A program made the translations under genes and the position numbers. Shown here one piece after another: positions 24,684-34,074 of a stretch of 46,390 nucleotides of DNA; the stretch's first letter is position 1; each line of letters starts with the position of its first letter. The notes beneath the pieces were generated by a model. It was not told the origin of the DNA. It searched no databases and worked only from the letters and a program-made list of their open reading frames with translations. This DNA comes from Bacteroidales bacterium (GTDB lineage: Bacteria; Bacteroidota; Bacteroidia; Bacteroidales; UBA932). Location: positions 1-46,390 of the forward strand of contig JAFYLU010000027.1 of NCBI GenBank assembly GCA_017550025.1, read 5' to 3'.

Positions 24684-25136
24684 ATGATCAAATTCATCGG
24701 CGAATACAATGTCAAGGTAGACGACAAGGGAAGAGTCATTTTCCCTGCCGCCTTCAAGAGCATAATGCCTGTCGATGGAGACATGAGATTCGTTGTCAGG
24801 AAAGACATTTTCGAGAACTGCATCGAGATGTACACCTTCGCTGAATGGGAGCGCCAGTCAGAACTCGTGAGATCGAAGCTCAACATCACATTCAACGAAA
24901 AGCACGCCAAATTCTGGAGAGCATACATGCACAACAGCGCAATCGTAGAACCGGATGCGAAGCTTGGCCGTCTCTCCATACCAAAGAAACTCTTGGAACT
25001 GATCGGTGTCGACAGAGAAGTAGTCTTCTCCGGAAACGACCACAAGATTGAAATCTGGGCCAAAGAGAACTTTGAGTCCAGCATCATTTCAAACGAAGAG
25101 TTCGTTTCCATCGCCGATTTGCTTTCTGATCTATAA
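24684..25136 (+). CDS. mraZ: Transcriptional regulator MraZ
   Basis: The 150-residue protein has two SpoVT/AbrB-like repeats, each with the family DxxxR signature: DDKGRVIFPAAF at about 14-25 and DAKLGRLSIPKKL at about 92-104. MraZ forms a ring-shaped oligomer and binds direct repeats in its own promoter to repress the dcw cluster. The repeat array just upstream fits this. The ATG at 24684 follows the -7 box by 23 bases. Confidence 0.96.
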   Translation: MIKFIGEYNVKVDDKGRVIFPAAFKSIMPVDGDMRFVVRKDIFENCIEMYTFAEWERQSELVRSKLNITFNEKHAKFWRAYMHNSAIVEPDAKLGRLSIPKKLLELIGVDREVVFSGNDHKIEIWAKENFESSIISNEEFVSIADLLSDL

Positions 25137-25144
25137 GAGGAGGG
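25137..25144 (+). promoter_or_regulatory. Strong Shine-Dalgarno sequence for rsmH
   Basis: GAGGAGGG ends 6 bases before the rsmH ATG at 25151, close to a perfect match to the anti-Shine-Dalgarno. Most starts in this window have no such element, as is normal for Bacteroidota, so this one stands out. Confidence 0.6.
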
Positions 25145-25150
25145 CGGACG

Positions 25151-26056
25151 ATGTCAGAATATCATACTTCAGTATTGCTTGATGAAAGCGTATCTGCTTT
25201 GATCAGCTCAACTTCAGGAATTTACGCAGATGCCACTTTCGGGGGCGGCGGACATACTTCAGAAATCCTCAGGAGACTTGATCCGGAGGGGCGCGTCATC
25301 GCATTCGACAGAGACAGCGACGCCATAGCCAACAAACCTGATGACGACAGGCTCACACTCATAAGGAGCGACTTCAGATGGATACATAACCATGTGATTC
25401 ATCAGGGATTCAGGGATGGCATCGACGGCGTCCTCGCTGACCTGGGAGTTTCATCACACCAGTTCGATACAGCGGAAAGAGGATTCTCATTCAGATATGA
25501 AGCCCCGCTCGACATGAGAATGAACCAGGAAGCAGCGCTCAATGCGGCGGATATCCTGAACACGTACGAACAAGAGGAGATAGAAAAGATATTGAGGCTT
25601 TACGGCGAGGTCGACAACAGCAGAAGGATAGCCCAGCTCATCTGCAAGGCAAGGGAAACCTCGAAGATAGAAACGACCACCGACCTCGGAAAAGCCATCG
25701 AGAGCGCACTCCCGAAATTCGCAGAGCACAAGTTCCTTGCAAAGGTCTATCAGGCATTGAGGATAGAGGTCAACCAGGAGATGAAGTCCCTTGAAAAGTT
25801 CCTTTCAGGAGCAGCGAAGTCACTTAAGCCGGGAGGAAAGCTGGTGGTGATCACCTACCACTCGCTGGAGGACAGAATGGTAAAGAACTTCATCAAGGCA
25901 GGAAACATAGAAGGCAAGGTGGAGAAAGACTTCTACGGCAACGCAACAGCACCGCTCAAGGCAGTCAACAGGAAACCTATCCTTCCGCAGGAAAGCGAGA
26001 TAGCGGAAAACACAAGAGCACGAAGCGCAAAGCTCAGGATTGCAGAAAAGGCATGA
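25151..26056 (+). CDS. rsmH: 16S rRNA (cytosine1402-N4)-methyltransferase RsmH
   Basis: RsmH (MraW) methylates N4 of C1402 in the 16S rRNA P site using SAM. The 301-residue protein begins with YHTSVLLDE and the SAM-binding motif DATFGGGGHTSEIL. It continues with GVLADLGVSSHQFD, GFSFRYEAPLDMRM and the C-terminal LVVITYHSLEDRMVKNF, all signatures of the family. The gene is second in the dcw cluster, 14 bases after mraZ, and overlaps ftsL by 4 bases (ATGA). Confidence 0.97.
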   Translation: MSEYHTSVLLDESVSALISSTSGIYADATFGGGGHTSEILRRLDPEGRVIAFDRDSDAIANKPDDDRLTLIRSDFRWIHNHVIHQGFRDGIDGVLADLGVSSHQFDTAERGFSFRYEAPLDMRMNQEAALNAADILNTYEQEEIEKILRLYGEVDNSRRIAQLICKARETSKIETTTDLGKAIESALPKFAEHKFLAKVYQALRIEVNQEMKSLEKFLSGAAKSLKPGGKLVVITYHSLEDRMVKNFIKAGNIEGKVEKDFYGNATAPLKAVNRKPILPQESEIAENTRARSAKLRIAEKA

Positions 26057-26409
26057 CTAATATGAAGGAAAGCAGGACATCAGGATTCATAAGCTCCGTA
26101 AAGGGCATTCTGAAATCGATCATCAGCGGAGACATCCTCCTCAGGCTGAGGGTCGACAAGCTTTTTCCATTCATATTATACGCTTTCGCACTCGGATGGA
26201 TCAGCATCCTGATGAGCTACAAGATGGAGCAGACCTTGAGCATCGTGGAGAAGAACAGCAAGGAGCTGGAGACTCTGAAGATATACCACGCACAGAAGAC
26301 CTGTGAATATGTAGGTCTCGACAGACTCAGCACAGTAGAAGCCATGCTCAAGGAGGCAGGCTCGGAAGTAAAGGCGCCGGAGAAGCCGGCAGATATAATA
26401 AAAAGGTAG
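26053..26409 (+). CDS. ftsL: FtsL-like cell-division protein
   Basis: This is a 118-residue bitopic membrane protein. It has a basic N-terminal cytoplasmic part, one transmembrane helix at about 37-56 (LFPFILYAFALGWISILMSY) and a periplasmic coiled coil (VEKNSKELETLKIYHAQKT). The sequence is poorly conserved, as is usual for FtsL; the assignment rests on topology, size and position between rsmH and ftsI. FtsL bridges FtsQ and the FtsW/FtsI synthase at the septum. Its ATG overlaps the rsmH stop, and ftsI follows 5 bases later. Confidence 0.85.
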   Translation: MTNMKESRTSGFISSVKGILKSIISGDILLRLRVDKLFPFILYAFALGWISILMSYKMEQTLSIVEKNSKELETLKIYHAQKTCEYVGLDRLSTVEAMLKEAGSEVKAPEKPADIIKR

Positions 26410-26414
26410 TACAG

Positions 26415-28535
26415 ATGGCATTAAAGGATAGAGAAGAAAAGGAAAGACGCAGGCCCAGCAATGTGCTGATCCTGTTTCACGTCATATTCCTTATTGCCGC
26501 CTTGCTCATCGTGGGCAAGACGATCTATCTGCAGTATATCTGGGAACCTGATCATAAATATGCAGGATTTTTCAAGCCAAAGAAGGACAAGAACGAGATA
26601 GCGCCGGAAAGAGGAGCCATACTTGACCATAACGGAAAGCTTCTGGCCATTTCAACTCCCATGTATAATATATATATGGACTGCTATGTGCTGAAGGAAA
26701 CTCATGACAAGGACGAGAAGGAAGGAGCGAAGAAAGAAGAAGAATGGGTAAACAAGGCAATGGAACTGTCGAAGAGGCTTCCGGAAGTACTTGAGGAAGA
26801 AGGAAAGAATGCAGCATATTACAGCGAGCTCATCCTTTCCGGAAGGCGCAACAAGAGAAGATATATGCCGATCGTAAAGGGAATAGACCATGGAAAGGTG
26901 CTTGAGCTGAAGACTCTCCCCCTCTTCTGTGAAAGACAATATAAAAGCGGTATGATCGTGGAGAAGGTGGAGACCCGCCAGTATCCGTACGACGGACTTG
27001 CGAGAAGAGTCATCGGATATGTGAAGCACAACAGCGACACAAATGCGAAGCATATCGGAATCGAAGGCAAATACGACCATTTCCTTCATGGCAGGAAAGG
27101 TCTCGAGTGGCTGCGTGTCACCGATGGCGCAGATATGATTCAGGATGTCGACAGCAGCGTGATCGCAGTCGAAGACGGTCTCGACATAAGGACCACTCTT
27201 GACATTGACATACAGGACATGGCAGACAGGGCACTCCGAAGCAACATGGCGATGGAAGAAGACATCGTAGGAGGCTGCGTCGTCGTGATGGATGTGGAGA
27301 CCGGAGCAGTCAGAGCGATGGTCAACCTCCAGAAAGACAAGAAGGGAGACATGAGGGAAGTGTTCAACATGGCTGCCGGAAAACCAGCCGAGCCGGGTTC
27401 CGTATTCAAGGCCGTGACACTCACGACTCTGCTTGAGGATGGTGAAGTGGAGCTGGAAGACCAGATCAAGACAAACAAGGGTCTCATGGAAGACATGCCG
27501 AAGATCAGACAGGACCACTACATAACCTCTTACGAGAGAGAAACGAAAAAGAACACGATTTCCGTAATAGACGGATTCAAGATATCTTCCAATTATGTGT
27601 TCCGCCGCCTTGTCAAGGACAGCTACGGAGACAATCCGGAAGAGTTCATAAGCAGGCTGCACGAATACAATTTCGGAGAAGCATACGAATTTGACCTTAC
27701 TGAAGAAGGCAGTTCAAGACCAAGGATTCCGGATCCGAAAAGTAAGGGATGGACAATGTCCGACCTCGTGTCAGTGGCAATCGGATATTCGGTAAGGGTA
27801 ACCCCTCTGCAGGTGGCGACTTTCTACAATGCCATAGCAAACAAGGGAAAGATGATGAAGCCTTATGTTGTGGAAAGCATCGAGAACAACGGAAAGGTAA
27901 AGAAGCAGTTCAAGCCTGTGATCCTCAACGGCTCGATATGCTCGAAGGCTACAGCCGACACGCTGACAAGGGCACTGACGATGGTGACGCTGGAAGGTAC
28001 GGCAAGCAGGCTTAAGAATGCAAGATGCACCGTGGCAGGAAAGACAGGCACATCAAGAATGTTCCTCCAGACCGAGGAGAGAAGAGGCAGCAGAGATCCG
28101 TATTCTGACATAGACGGAAGGAAAAAGCATCAGGCCACATTCGTCGGATTCTTCCCAGCAGAGAAGCCAAAATACACTGCGATTGTGGTGGTCTACACAG
28201 ATTTCATAAGCCATAATGTCTACGGAGGAAAGATTCCGGCATTGACATTCAAGGAAATCGTGGATGGAATATGGGCAATGGACAGCAGCTGGGGAAACGA
28301 ATACAAGGCCAAGGGCAGGATGCCTGAAATGAGGCCCCCGCACATAAGCACCGCCAAGGGAACGGACACACCTGTTCCGGATCTGCTGGGCCTCGGACTT
28401 AAAGACGCATTATACGCCATAGAGAACAACGGCTACAGATGCTCATATACGGGAACCGGCCATGTGGTGAAGCAGATTCCTTCAGCGGGAGCTGCATGCA
28501 GGAAAGGTGAAACGATAAAGATAGAACTCAAATGA
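26415..28535 (+). CDS. ftsI: Penicillin-binding protein, division transpeptidase FtsI (PBP3) with PASTA domain
   Basis: The 706-residue protein has a short cytoplasmic tail and one membrane anchor (about 15-38). The PBP dimer domain contains APERGAILDHNGKLLA. In the transpeptidase domain the nucleophile is Ser329 in SVFK (329-332), SSN is at 391-393 and KTG at 543-545. A single C-terminal PASTA domain (about 650-706; PVPDLLGLGLKDALYAIENN) ends the protein; PASTA domains are usual in Bacteroidota FtsI. It cross-links septal peptidoglycan as the partner of FtsW. It overlaps murE by 4 bases. Confidence 0.95.
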   Translation: MALKDREEKERRRPSNVLILFHVIFLIAALLIVGKTIYLQYIWEPDHKYAGFFKPKKDKNEIAPERGAILDHNGKLLAISTPMYNIYMDCYVLKETHDKDEKEGAKKEEEWVNKAMELSKRLPEVLEEEGKNAAYYSELILSGRRNKRRYMPIVKGIDHGKVLELKTLPLFCERQYKSGMIVEKVETRQYPYDGLARRVIGYVKHNSDTNAKHIGIEGKYDHFLHGRKGLEWLRVTDGADMIQDVDSSVIAVEDGLDIRTTLDIDIQDMADRALRSNMAMEEDIVGGCVVVMDVETGAVRAMVNLQKDKKGDMREVFNMAAGKPAEPGSVFKAVTLTTLLEDGEVELEDQIKTNKGLMEDMPKIRQDHYITSYERETKKNTISVIDGFKISSNYVFRRLVKDSYGDNPEEFISRLHEYNFGEAYEFDLTEEGSSRPRIPDPKSKGWTMSDLVSVAIGYSVRVTPLQVATFYNAIANKGKMMKPYVVESIENNGKVKKQFKPVILNGSICSKATADTLTRALTMVTLEGTASRLKNARCTVAGKTGTSRMFLQTEERRGSRDPYSDIDGRKKHQATFVGFFPAEKPKYTAIVVVYTDFISHNVYGGKIPALTFKEIVDGIWAMDSSWGNEYKAKGRMPEMRPPHISTAKGTDTPVPDLLGLGLKDALYAIENNGYRCSYTGTGHVVKQIPSAGAACRKGETIKIELK

Positions 28536-30007
28536 GGCTTGAGAAAATAATATCAGACAGCGGATGTCAGATTATCAAAGGCAGCGGACAGGAAAATGTC
28601 ATCGCTGTCTTCGATGATTCAAGGAAGGTCACATCCGGTTCACTCTTTGTTGCCGTCAAGGGTTTTGCCTCTGACGGACATGACTACATTGCCAAAGCAG
28701 TAGAGAAGGGAGCTGTCGCCATTGTATTTGAAGACAGTCTCAAGACCGAAGCACAGTTGTCTGGCATTGACCATGAAAGAGTTGCGCTTATAAAGGCGGA
28801 ATCGGCAAGACATGCCCTCGCCATCATTGCTGCAAACTTCTACGACAATCCATCAAGGAAGCTCACACTTGTCGGCATCACCGGAACCAACGGAAAGACC
28901 ACGACAGTGACACTTCTGCACAGGATGTTCACAGCGATGGGCTATAGCTGCGGTCTCCTTTCGACCATAGCGAACTATGTCGGCACACACGGAACCGAAG
29001 CCGTAAACACTACTTCAGATCCGCTTACAATAAATTCACTCCTTGACAGGATGGTCGAGGCAGGATGCGAATACTGCTTCATGGAAGTCAGCTCGATCGG
29101 AGTGGAGCAGGAAAGAATCACAGGCCTGAAATTCAAGGTCGGAATCTTCTCGAACCTCACACATGACCATCTCGACTACCACAAGACCTTCGCAGAATAC
29201 CTGCGATGCAAGAAGCTGTTCTTCGACAATCTGCCGTCAGACGCCTACGCGGTGACCAACATCGATGACAGGAACGGTATGGTGATGGTCCAGAACACAA
29301 AGGCGCAGACAGTCACATATTCATGCAGAAGAATCGCTGACCACACATGCAGGATCGTGGAGCAGAGCTTCGAGGGCATGCTGTTGAGGATTGACGACCG
29401 CGAAAGCTGGAGCTGCCTCATAGGAGCACACAACGCATACAACCTGCTGGCCATTTACACGACCGCAATGGTACTCGGAGCGGACAGAGACGAGGCACTC
29501 ATAGCCCTCAGCAGCCTCCGCCCGGCACCGGGAAGACTCGAGAACATGATGGGTCCGAAAGACATTTCAGTGATCATCGACTATGCACACACACCTGACG
29601 CACTTGAAAATGTGCTGAAGACCATAAGGGAAATCGCTTCTGACAGACAGCTCATCTGCCTCTTCGGATGCGGAGGAGACCGAGACAAGACAAAGAGGCC
29701 GGAAATGGGAAACATTGCACAGAAGCTTGCTGACAGGATAATTGTCACTTCCGACAACAGCCGTTCAGAAAAGACGTCTGACATCATGGCCGACATCAGG
29801 TCAGGAATGGACACAGCAGGAAGAGCGAAGTCCCTCTTCATAGAAGACAGGGAGGAAGCTATCAGGACTGCAATCATGCTGGCCGGACAGGGATCTGTGA
29901 TACTCCTTGCAGGAAAAGGTCACGAGACTTACCAGATCACCGGAACTGAAAAGAGACATTTTGACGAAAGAGAGATCGTAACAGGAATTTTTGAAACATT
30001 AGGATAA
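28532..30007 (+). CDS. murE: UDP-MurNAc-tripeptide ligase MurE
   Basis: MurE adds the third residue of the peptidoglycan stem peptide, normally meso-diaminopimelate in Bacteroidota. The 491-residue protein has the ATP-binding GTNGKT at 118-123 (GITGTNGKTTTVTLLHR), the central domain (SNLTHDHLDYHKTFAEY, with the carbamoylated-lysine region nearby) and the C-terminal domain (IDYAHTPDALENVL, LFGCGGDRDKTKRPEM). The diagnostic DNPR motif of DAP-adding MurE is DNSR here (408-411). The Asp, Asn and Arg are kept, so DAP is still the likely substrate. It lies between ftsI (overlap) and mraY (3-base gap). Confidence 0.95.
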   Translation: MRLEKIISDSGCQIIKGSGQENVIAVFDDSRKVTSGSLFVAVKGFASDGHDYIAKAVEKGAVAIVFEDSLKTEAQLSGIDHERVALIKAESARHALAIIAANFYDNPSRKLTLVGITGTNGKTTTVTLLHRMFTAMGYSCGLLSTIANYVGTHGTEAVNTTSDPLTINSLLDRMVEAGCEYCFMEVSSIGVEQERITGLKFKVGIFSNLTHDHLDYHKTFAEYLRCKKLFFDNLPSDAYAVTNIDDRNGMVMVQNTKAQTVTYSCRRIADHTCRIVEQSFEGMLLRIDDRESWSCLIGAHNAYNLLAIYTTAMVLGADRDEALIALSSLRPAPGRLENMMGPKDISVIIDYAHTPDALENVLKTIREIASDRQLICLFGCGGDRDKTKRPEMGNIAQKLADRIIVTSDNSRSEKTSDIMADIRSGMDTAGRAKSLFIEDREEAIRTAIMLAGQGSVILLAGKGHETYQITGTEKRHFDEREIVTGIFETLG

Positions 30008-30010
30008 GAC

Positions 30011-31312
30011 ATGATATATCATCTTGCAGAATATCTGAAGGGCATCGGAATCGACCTTCCGGGACAGGGACTGTTCAGCTACCTGTCCTTCAGGGCGATC
30101 ATTTCCTTCACAGCCGCACTTCTCATCTCCATTTTTGCCGGAAGGCGCATCATCAGATGGATTCAGAAGAAACAGATCGGAGAAGAGATCAGAGATCTGG
30201 GGCTCGAAGGACAGATGCAGAAGAAAGGAACGCCTACAATGGGAGGAATCATCATATTCCTTGCCATCATCGTTCCTGTACTCCTTTTCGGAGATCTGAC
30301 CAACATCTACAATATACTCCTGATAGTCAGCACTATATGGTTCTTCATCATCGGTTTTGCAGATGATTACATCAAGGTATTCAAGAAGAACAAGGAGGGC
30401 ATGAGCGAAAAGGGAAAGCTCATAGCACAGGGAGTTCTGGGACTCGCGATCGGTCTTGCGGTATGCTTCAGCGACGACATTGTCGTAAGAGAGAAGAGCA
30501 TCGTGGAAGAAAGCGTTTCCATCGAGGCATTCGCAGACAGCACATCAATAGATGCCACACATGAATCAGTCCGCTTCGTTGAGAAGCATGACGTGGTCAA
30601 GAGTACAAAGACAACCATTCCTCTGATAAAGAATCATGAATTCGACTACAAATGGTTGTCACCTTTCAAGGGAAGCTTCGGATGGTACTGCAAATGGGCT
30701 ATTTACGTGCTCATGATAGTCATCGTGATAACTGCCTGCTCCAACGGAGTAAACCTCACAGACGGCATGGACGGCCTGGCGACAGGATCTTCAGCCATTG
30801 TCGGAGTCGTTCTCGGAATCTTCGCATGGCTGTCGGGAAACATGCTGAATGCAGATTACCTCAACATAATGTACATTCCGGGAAGCGGTGAAGTTGCGGT
30901 ATTCATGTCGGCATTCGTGGGAGCACTGATCGGTTTCCTCTGGTACAACTCCTTCCCTGCACAGGTATTCATGGGAGATACCGGAAGCCTCATGCTCGGA
31001 GGTATAATCGGAGTGACTGCAGTCCTTATCAGAAAGGAGCTCCTGCTTCCTATCCTCTGCGGAATCTTCTTCGTCGAGAGTCTTTCGGTCCTCATGCAGA
31101 GATTCTATTTCAAATACACGAAGAAGAAATATGGTGAAGGTAGAAGAATCTTCAAGATGGCTCCGCTTCACCACCACTATCAGAAGGAAGGTATCCCGGC
31201 ACTGATACAGTGGCCGAAAAAGGCTCTTCCTGAAGCAAAGATCGTGACAAGGTTCTGGATCATCGGGATGATCCTCGCCGTAATCACAATGGCACTCCTC
31301 AAAGTCAGATAA
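30011..31312 (+). CDS. mraY: Phospho-N-acetylmuramoyl-pentapeptide transferase MraY
   Basis: MraY makes lipid I by transferring phospho-MurNAc-pentapeptide to undecaprenyl phosphate in the inner membrane. The 433-residue protein has about 10 transmembrane helices. Signature segments are KKGTPTMGG, the Asp pair in GFADDYIKV, NGVNLTDGMDGLATG, MGDTGSLMLGG and the cytoplasmic APLHHHYQKEG. Residues about 158-215 are an extra polar loop compared with the 360-residue E. coli enzyme (EESVSIEAFADSTSIDATHE within it). Bacteroidota MraY proteins are generally longer in this region. Confidence 0.97.
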   Translation: MIYHLAEYLKGIGIDLPGQGLFSYLSFRAIISFTAALLISIFAGRRIIRWIQKKQIGEEIRDLGLEGQMQKKGTPTMGGIIIFLAIIVPVLLFGDLTNIYNILLIVSTIWFFIIGFADDYIKVFKKNKEGMSEKGKLIAQGVLGLAIGLAVCFSDDIVVREKSIVEESVSIEAFADSTSIDATHESVRFVEKHDVVKSTKTTIPLIKNHEFDYKWLSPFKGSFGWYCKWAIYVLMIVIVITACSNGVNLTDGMDGLATGSSAIVGVVLGIFAWLSGNMLNADYLNIMYIPGSGEVAVFMSAFVGALIGFLWYNSFPAQVFMGDTGSLMLGGIIGVTAVLIRKELLLPILCGIFFVESLSVLMQRFYFKYTKKKYGEGRRIFKMAPLHHHYQKEGIPALIQWPKKALPEAKIVTRFWIIGMILAVITMALLKVR

Positions 31313-31332
31313 AAAAGAAAACACATATAAAG

Positions 31333-32667
31333 ATGTCCAGAATAGTAGTATTAGGCGGTGGCGAAAGCGGTGTGGGTTCCGCAGTCCTCGCAAAGGTGAA
31401 AGGTTATGACGTATTCCTCTCGGATATGGGAAAGATTTCCAAGGAATATGCGGAAATGCTCGACAAGTGGGAGATTCCGTACGAGCAGGGAGGCCATTCC
31501 GAGAATCTGATCCTCAATGCAGATGAAATCATAAAGAGTCCGGGAATACCGGCTACGGCTCCGATGGTGAAGAAAGTCGTGGCTGAAGGCATCAGCGTGA
31601 TTTCCGAGATCGAGTTTGCCGGTCGTTATGATTCGGCAAAGAAGGTCTGCATAACAGGCAGCAACGGCAAGACCACTACAACATCACTCATCTACCACCT
31701 GCTCAAGGAGGCTGGCCTGAATGTAGGACTTGGCGGAAACATCGGCAAGAGCTACGCATATCAGGTGGCTACGGAAAACCATGACATCTACGTACTGGAA
31801 CTCAGCAGCTTCCAGCTGGACAATGTTTATGACTTCAAGGCTGACATAGCTATCATCACAAACATAACTCCTGACCATCTTGACAGATATGACCACAAGA
31901 TGGAAAACTATGTAAAGTCGAAGTTCCGCATCACACGCAACATGTCAAGCGAGGACTGCTTCATCTTCTGTTCTGACGACGACATCACAATCAGACATCT
32001 GGACCAGATTGTGATGAAGGCACAGAAGCTTCCTTTCACCCAGAAGGAAGAAGTCAGCCAGGGAGCATTCGTCAAGGAGGACAGGATGATTGTCCGCTAC
32101 AAGGATGACGAGTGCGACATGTACCTCCAGGAACTTGCACTCGGAGGAAAGCACAATGTATACAACTCTATGGCAGCCGCACTTGCAGCAAAGGCGATGG
32201 ACATCGATAACGATGCCATCAGGAGCGGTCTGGCCACTTTCCAGGCCGTAGAGCACAGACTCGAGAATGTATTGAGCATCAGGGATGTACTGTATATCAA
32301 CGACTCGAAGGCAACCAATGTGGATGCAGCATGGTATGCCCTTGAATGCCAGACAAGACCTGTGGTGTGGATCGTGGGAGGCACTGACAAGGGCAATGAC
32401 TATTCAAGCCTTATTCCTCTTGCACAGGAGAAGGTGAAGGCGATGATCTGCATGGGGCTGGACAATGCCAAGTTCCATGATTCATTCGCAGGAGTAGTGC
32501 CGCAGATACACGATGTGACATCAGCAGCAGATGCAGTAAAACTCGCGCACAGTATTGCCGGATCAGGAGATGTGGTCCTCCTCTCACCGTGCTGCGCAAG
32601 CTTCGACCTGTTCAAGAATTACGAAGACAGAGGAAGACAGTTCAAGGAAGCTGTCAGAAACCTTTAA
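31333..32667 (+). CDS. murD: UDP-MurNAc-L-alanine:D-glutamate ligase MurD
   Basis: MurD adds D-glutamate to UDP-MurNAc-L-Ala using ATP. The 444-residue protein has an N-terminal Rossmann-like domain (RIVVLGGGESGVGSAVLAK), the ATP loop CITGSNGKTTTTSLIYHLL, the central-domain phrase NITPDHLDRYDHKMENYVKS, and the C-terminal INDSKATNVDAAWYAL and GGTDKGNDYSSL. Its place between mraY and ftsW is the standard order. The 20-base gap before it contains no promoter box. Confidence 0.97.
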   Translation: MSRIVVLGGGESGVGSAVLAKVKGYDVFLSDMGKISKEYAEMLDKWEIPYEQGGHSENLILNADEIIKSPGIPATAPMVKKVVAEGISVISEIEFAGRYDSAKKVCITGSNGKTTTTSLIYHLLKEAGLNVGLGGNIGKSYAYQVATENHDIYVLELSSFQLDNVYDFKADIAIITNITPDHLDRYDHKMENYVKSKFRITRNMSSEDCFIFCSDDDITIRHLDQIVMKAQKLPFTQKEEVSQGAFVKEDRMIVRYKDDECDMYLQELALGGKHNVYNSMAAALAAKAMDIDNDAIRSGLATFQAVEHRLENVLSIRDVLYINDSKATNVDAAWYALECQTRPVVWIVGGTDKGNDYSSLIPLAQEKVKAMICMGLDNAKFHDSFAGVVPQIHDVTSAADAVKLAHSIAGSGDVVLLSPCCASFDLFKNYEDRGRQFKEAVRNL

Positions 32668-32670
32668 AAT

Positions 32671-34071
32671 ATGGAAAACATCGGACACACAGAGACAGAG
32701 ACCCCAAGAAAAGGCCTCTGGAAAATCATAGACAACATGGAAGGAGACAAGGTTATATGGATAATCGTTCTCCTTCTTATGCTCATATCCATACTCGCCA
32801 TCTTCTCATCTACTCCCCTGCTCTCCGATGACAGCAGGATAGAGATCATGAAGAACCACGGAATCGTGGCGGCAGCAGGTCTGGCTGTGGTGATCGGACT
32901 CTACAAGATCAGGAAGATCGGCATTTTCAGATGGATATCCCAGGCCGGATTCTTCTTTACATTGTTCCTGCTCCTCATACTCGACTTTCATCTCAAGCTC
33001 GGATTTCTCAATGCGCAGGAACTCAACGGAGCATGGCGTACATTGAGCTTCTTCGGATTCCAGATACATGTGTACGAGATCGCCAAGGTCGCCATGGTGA
33101 TGTACCTGGCATGGGCCCTGCATGCCTTCAGACAGGACAGAGATGCAATTGAAGCGGGAGAGGAAAGCCCCACATTCAGACTCGCGAACTGGCTTTCTAC
33201 TAAAAAGCATATGGGATTTCTGAAGAAACCTTTCTGGAAAAGGGCCTTCTACATCTACGGTCCGTCCCTTATAATATGTGCGCTGATAGCACCAGGAAGT
33301 AACTCCAGTGCCATATTCGTCGCCATCATACTGATCGGAACAATGATGATAGGAGGAGTGCCGTTCAAGGAACTCATTGTAGCGGGAGGAGCTCTTGTCG
33401 TGACAGCCTTGCTCCTTTTCGGACTCCACAAGGCAACTGACGGAGATTTCATGCCGCGTCTGAAGACCTTCACAAGCAGAATGGAGGCCGAATACGACAC
33501 CAAGGCTCTTGACAATCTCAAGCCGGGAAGTCAGGAGTTCTACGATGTCCTCGACGACATACGCCAGCCTTATGGAGCGAAGATTGCCGTGCATGAAGGC
33601 GGTCTTCTCGGTAAGGGAAGCGGAAACAGCACACAGAAATATTCCGTGACCCATATCTATTCCGACTACATGTACAGCTTCCTGATAGAAGAGTACGGAC
33701 TCCTGGGCGGAATTCTTATCATAATCCTCTACATAAGTCTGATTGCACGAAGCTCGATGATCGCCAGGATGTGCAGCAACGGCTTCGCCAAGATAGCAGT
33801 GGGAGGCCTGGCATTCCTCATAACCGGACAGGCATTCATGCATATGCTGGTGAATGTGGACATAATGCCGATGACAGGACAGACTCTGCCTCTTCTGAGC
33901 GACGGCGCAAGTGCATTCCTTGTTTCATGTGCCGCCTTCGGAATAATCCTGTCTATCAGCAGGATGGCGAAAAAGAAGATACAGAACGCCGAAGAGACAA
34001 TCGACATGAACAAGGACGATATCCAGGCAAGACTGGAGATACTCGAACAGATAGAAGACGAAAAACTTTAG
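32671..34071 (+). CDS. ftsW: Septal peptidoglycan polymerase FtsW (SEDS family)
   Basis: FtsW is the SEDS glycosyltransferase that polymerises septal glycan strands with FtsI. The 466-residue protein has about 10 transmembrane segments, beginning at about 28. Conserved SEDS features include GAWRTLSFFGFQIHVYEIAKV, and the large periplasmic loop between membrane segments ends with GGLLGKGSGNSTQKY and YSFLIEEYGLLGG. Near the C-terminus are the MPMTGQTLPLLSDGASAF segment and a charged tail. It is 3 bases after murD and 3 before murG. Confidence 0.95.
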   Translation: MENIGHTETETPRKGLWKIIDNMEGDKVIWIIVLLLMLISILAIFSSTPLLSDDSRIEIMKNHGIVAAAGLAVVIGLYKIRKIGIFRWISQAGFFFTLFLLLILDFHLKLGFLNAQELNGAWRTLSFFGFQIHVYEIAKVAMVMYLAWALHAFRQDRDAIEAGEESPTFRLANWLSTKKHMGFLKKPFWKRAFYIYGPSLIICALIAPGSNSSAIFVAIILIGTMMIGGVPFKELIVAGGALVVTALLLFGLHKATDGDFMPRLKTFTSRMEAEYDTKALDNLKPGSQEFYDVLDDIRQPYGAKIAVHEGGLLGKGSGNSTQKYSVTHIYSDYMYSFLIEEYGLLGGILIIILYISLIARSSMIARMCSNGFAKIAVGGLAFLITGQAFMHMLVNVDIMPMTGQTLPLLSDGASAFLVSCAAFGIILSISRMAKKKIQNAEETIDMNKDDIQARLEILEQIEDEKL

Positions 34072-34074
34072 GCC

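Noticed and set aside
26652-27662. 336-codon open frame antisense to ftsI
   Set aside because: It is a shadow of a real gene: His/Val/Leu-rich composition mirrors the sense codon bias, with no recognisable domain or start context. The same applies to long antisense frames at 32806-33843, 33925-34998 and 5918-6724.
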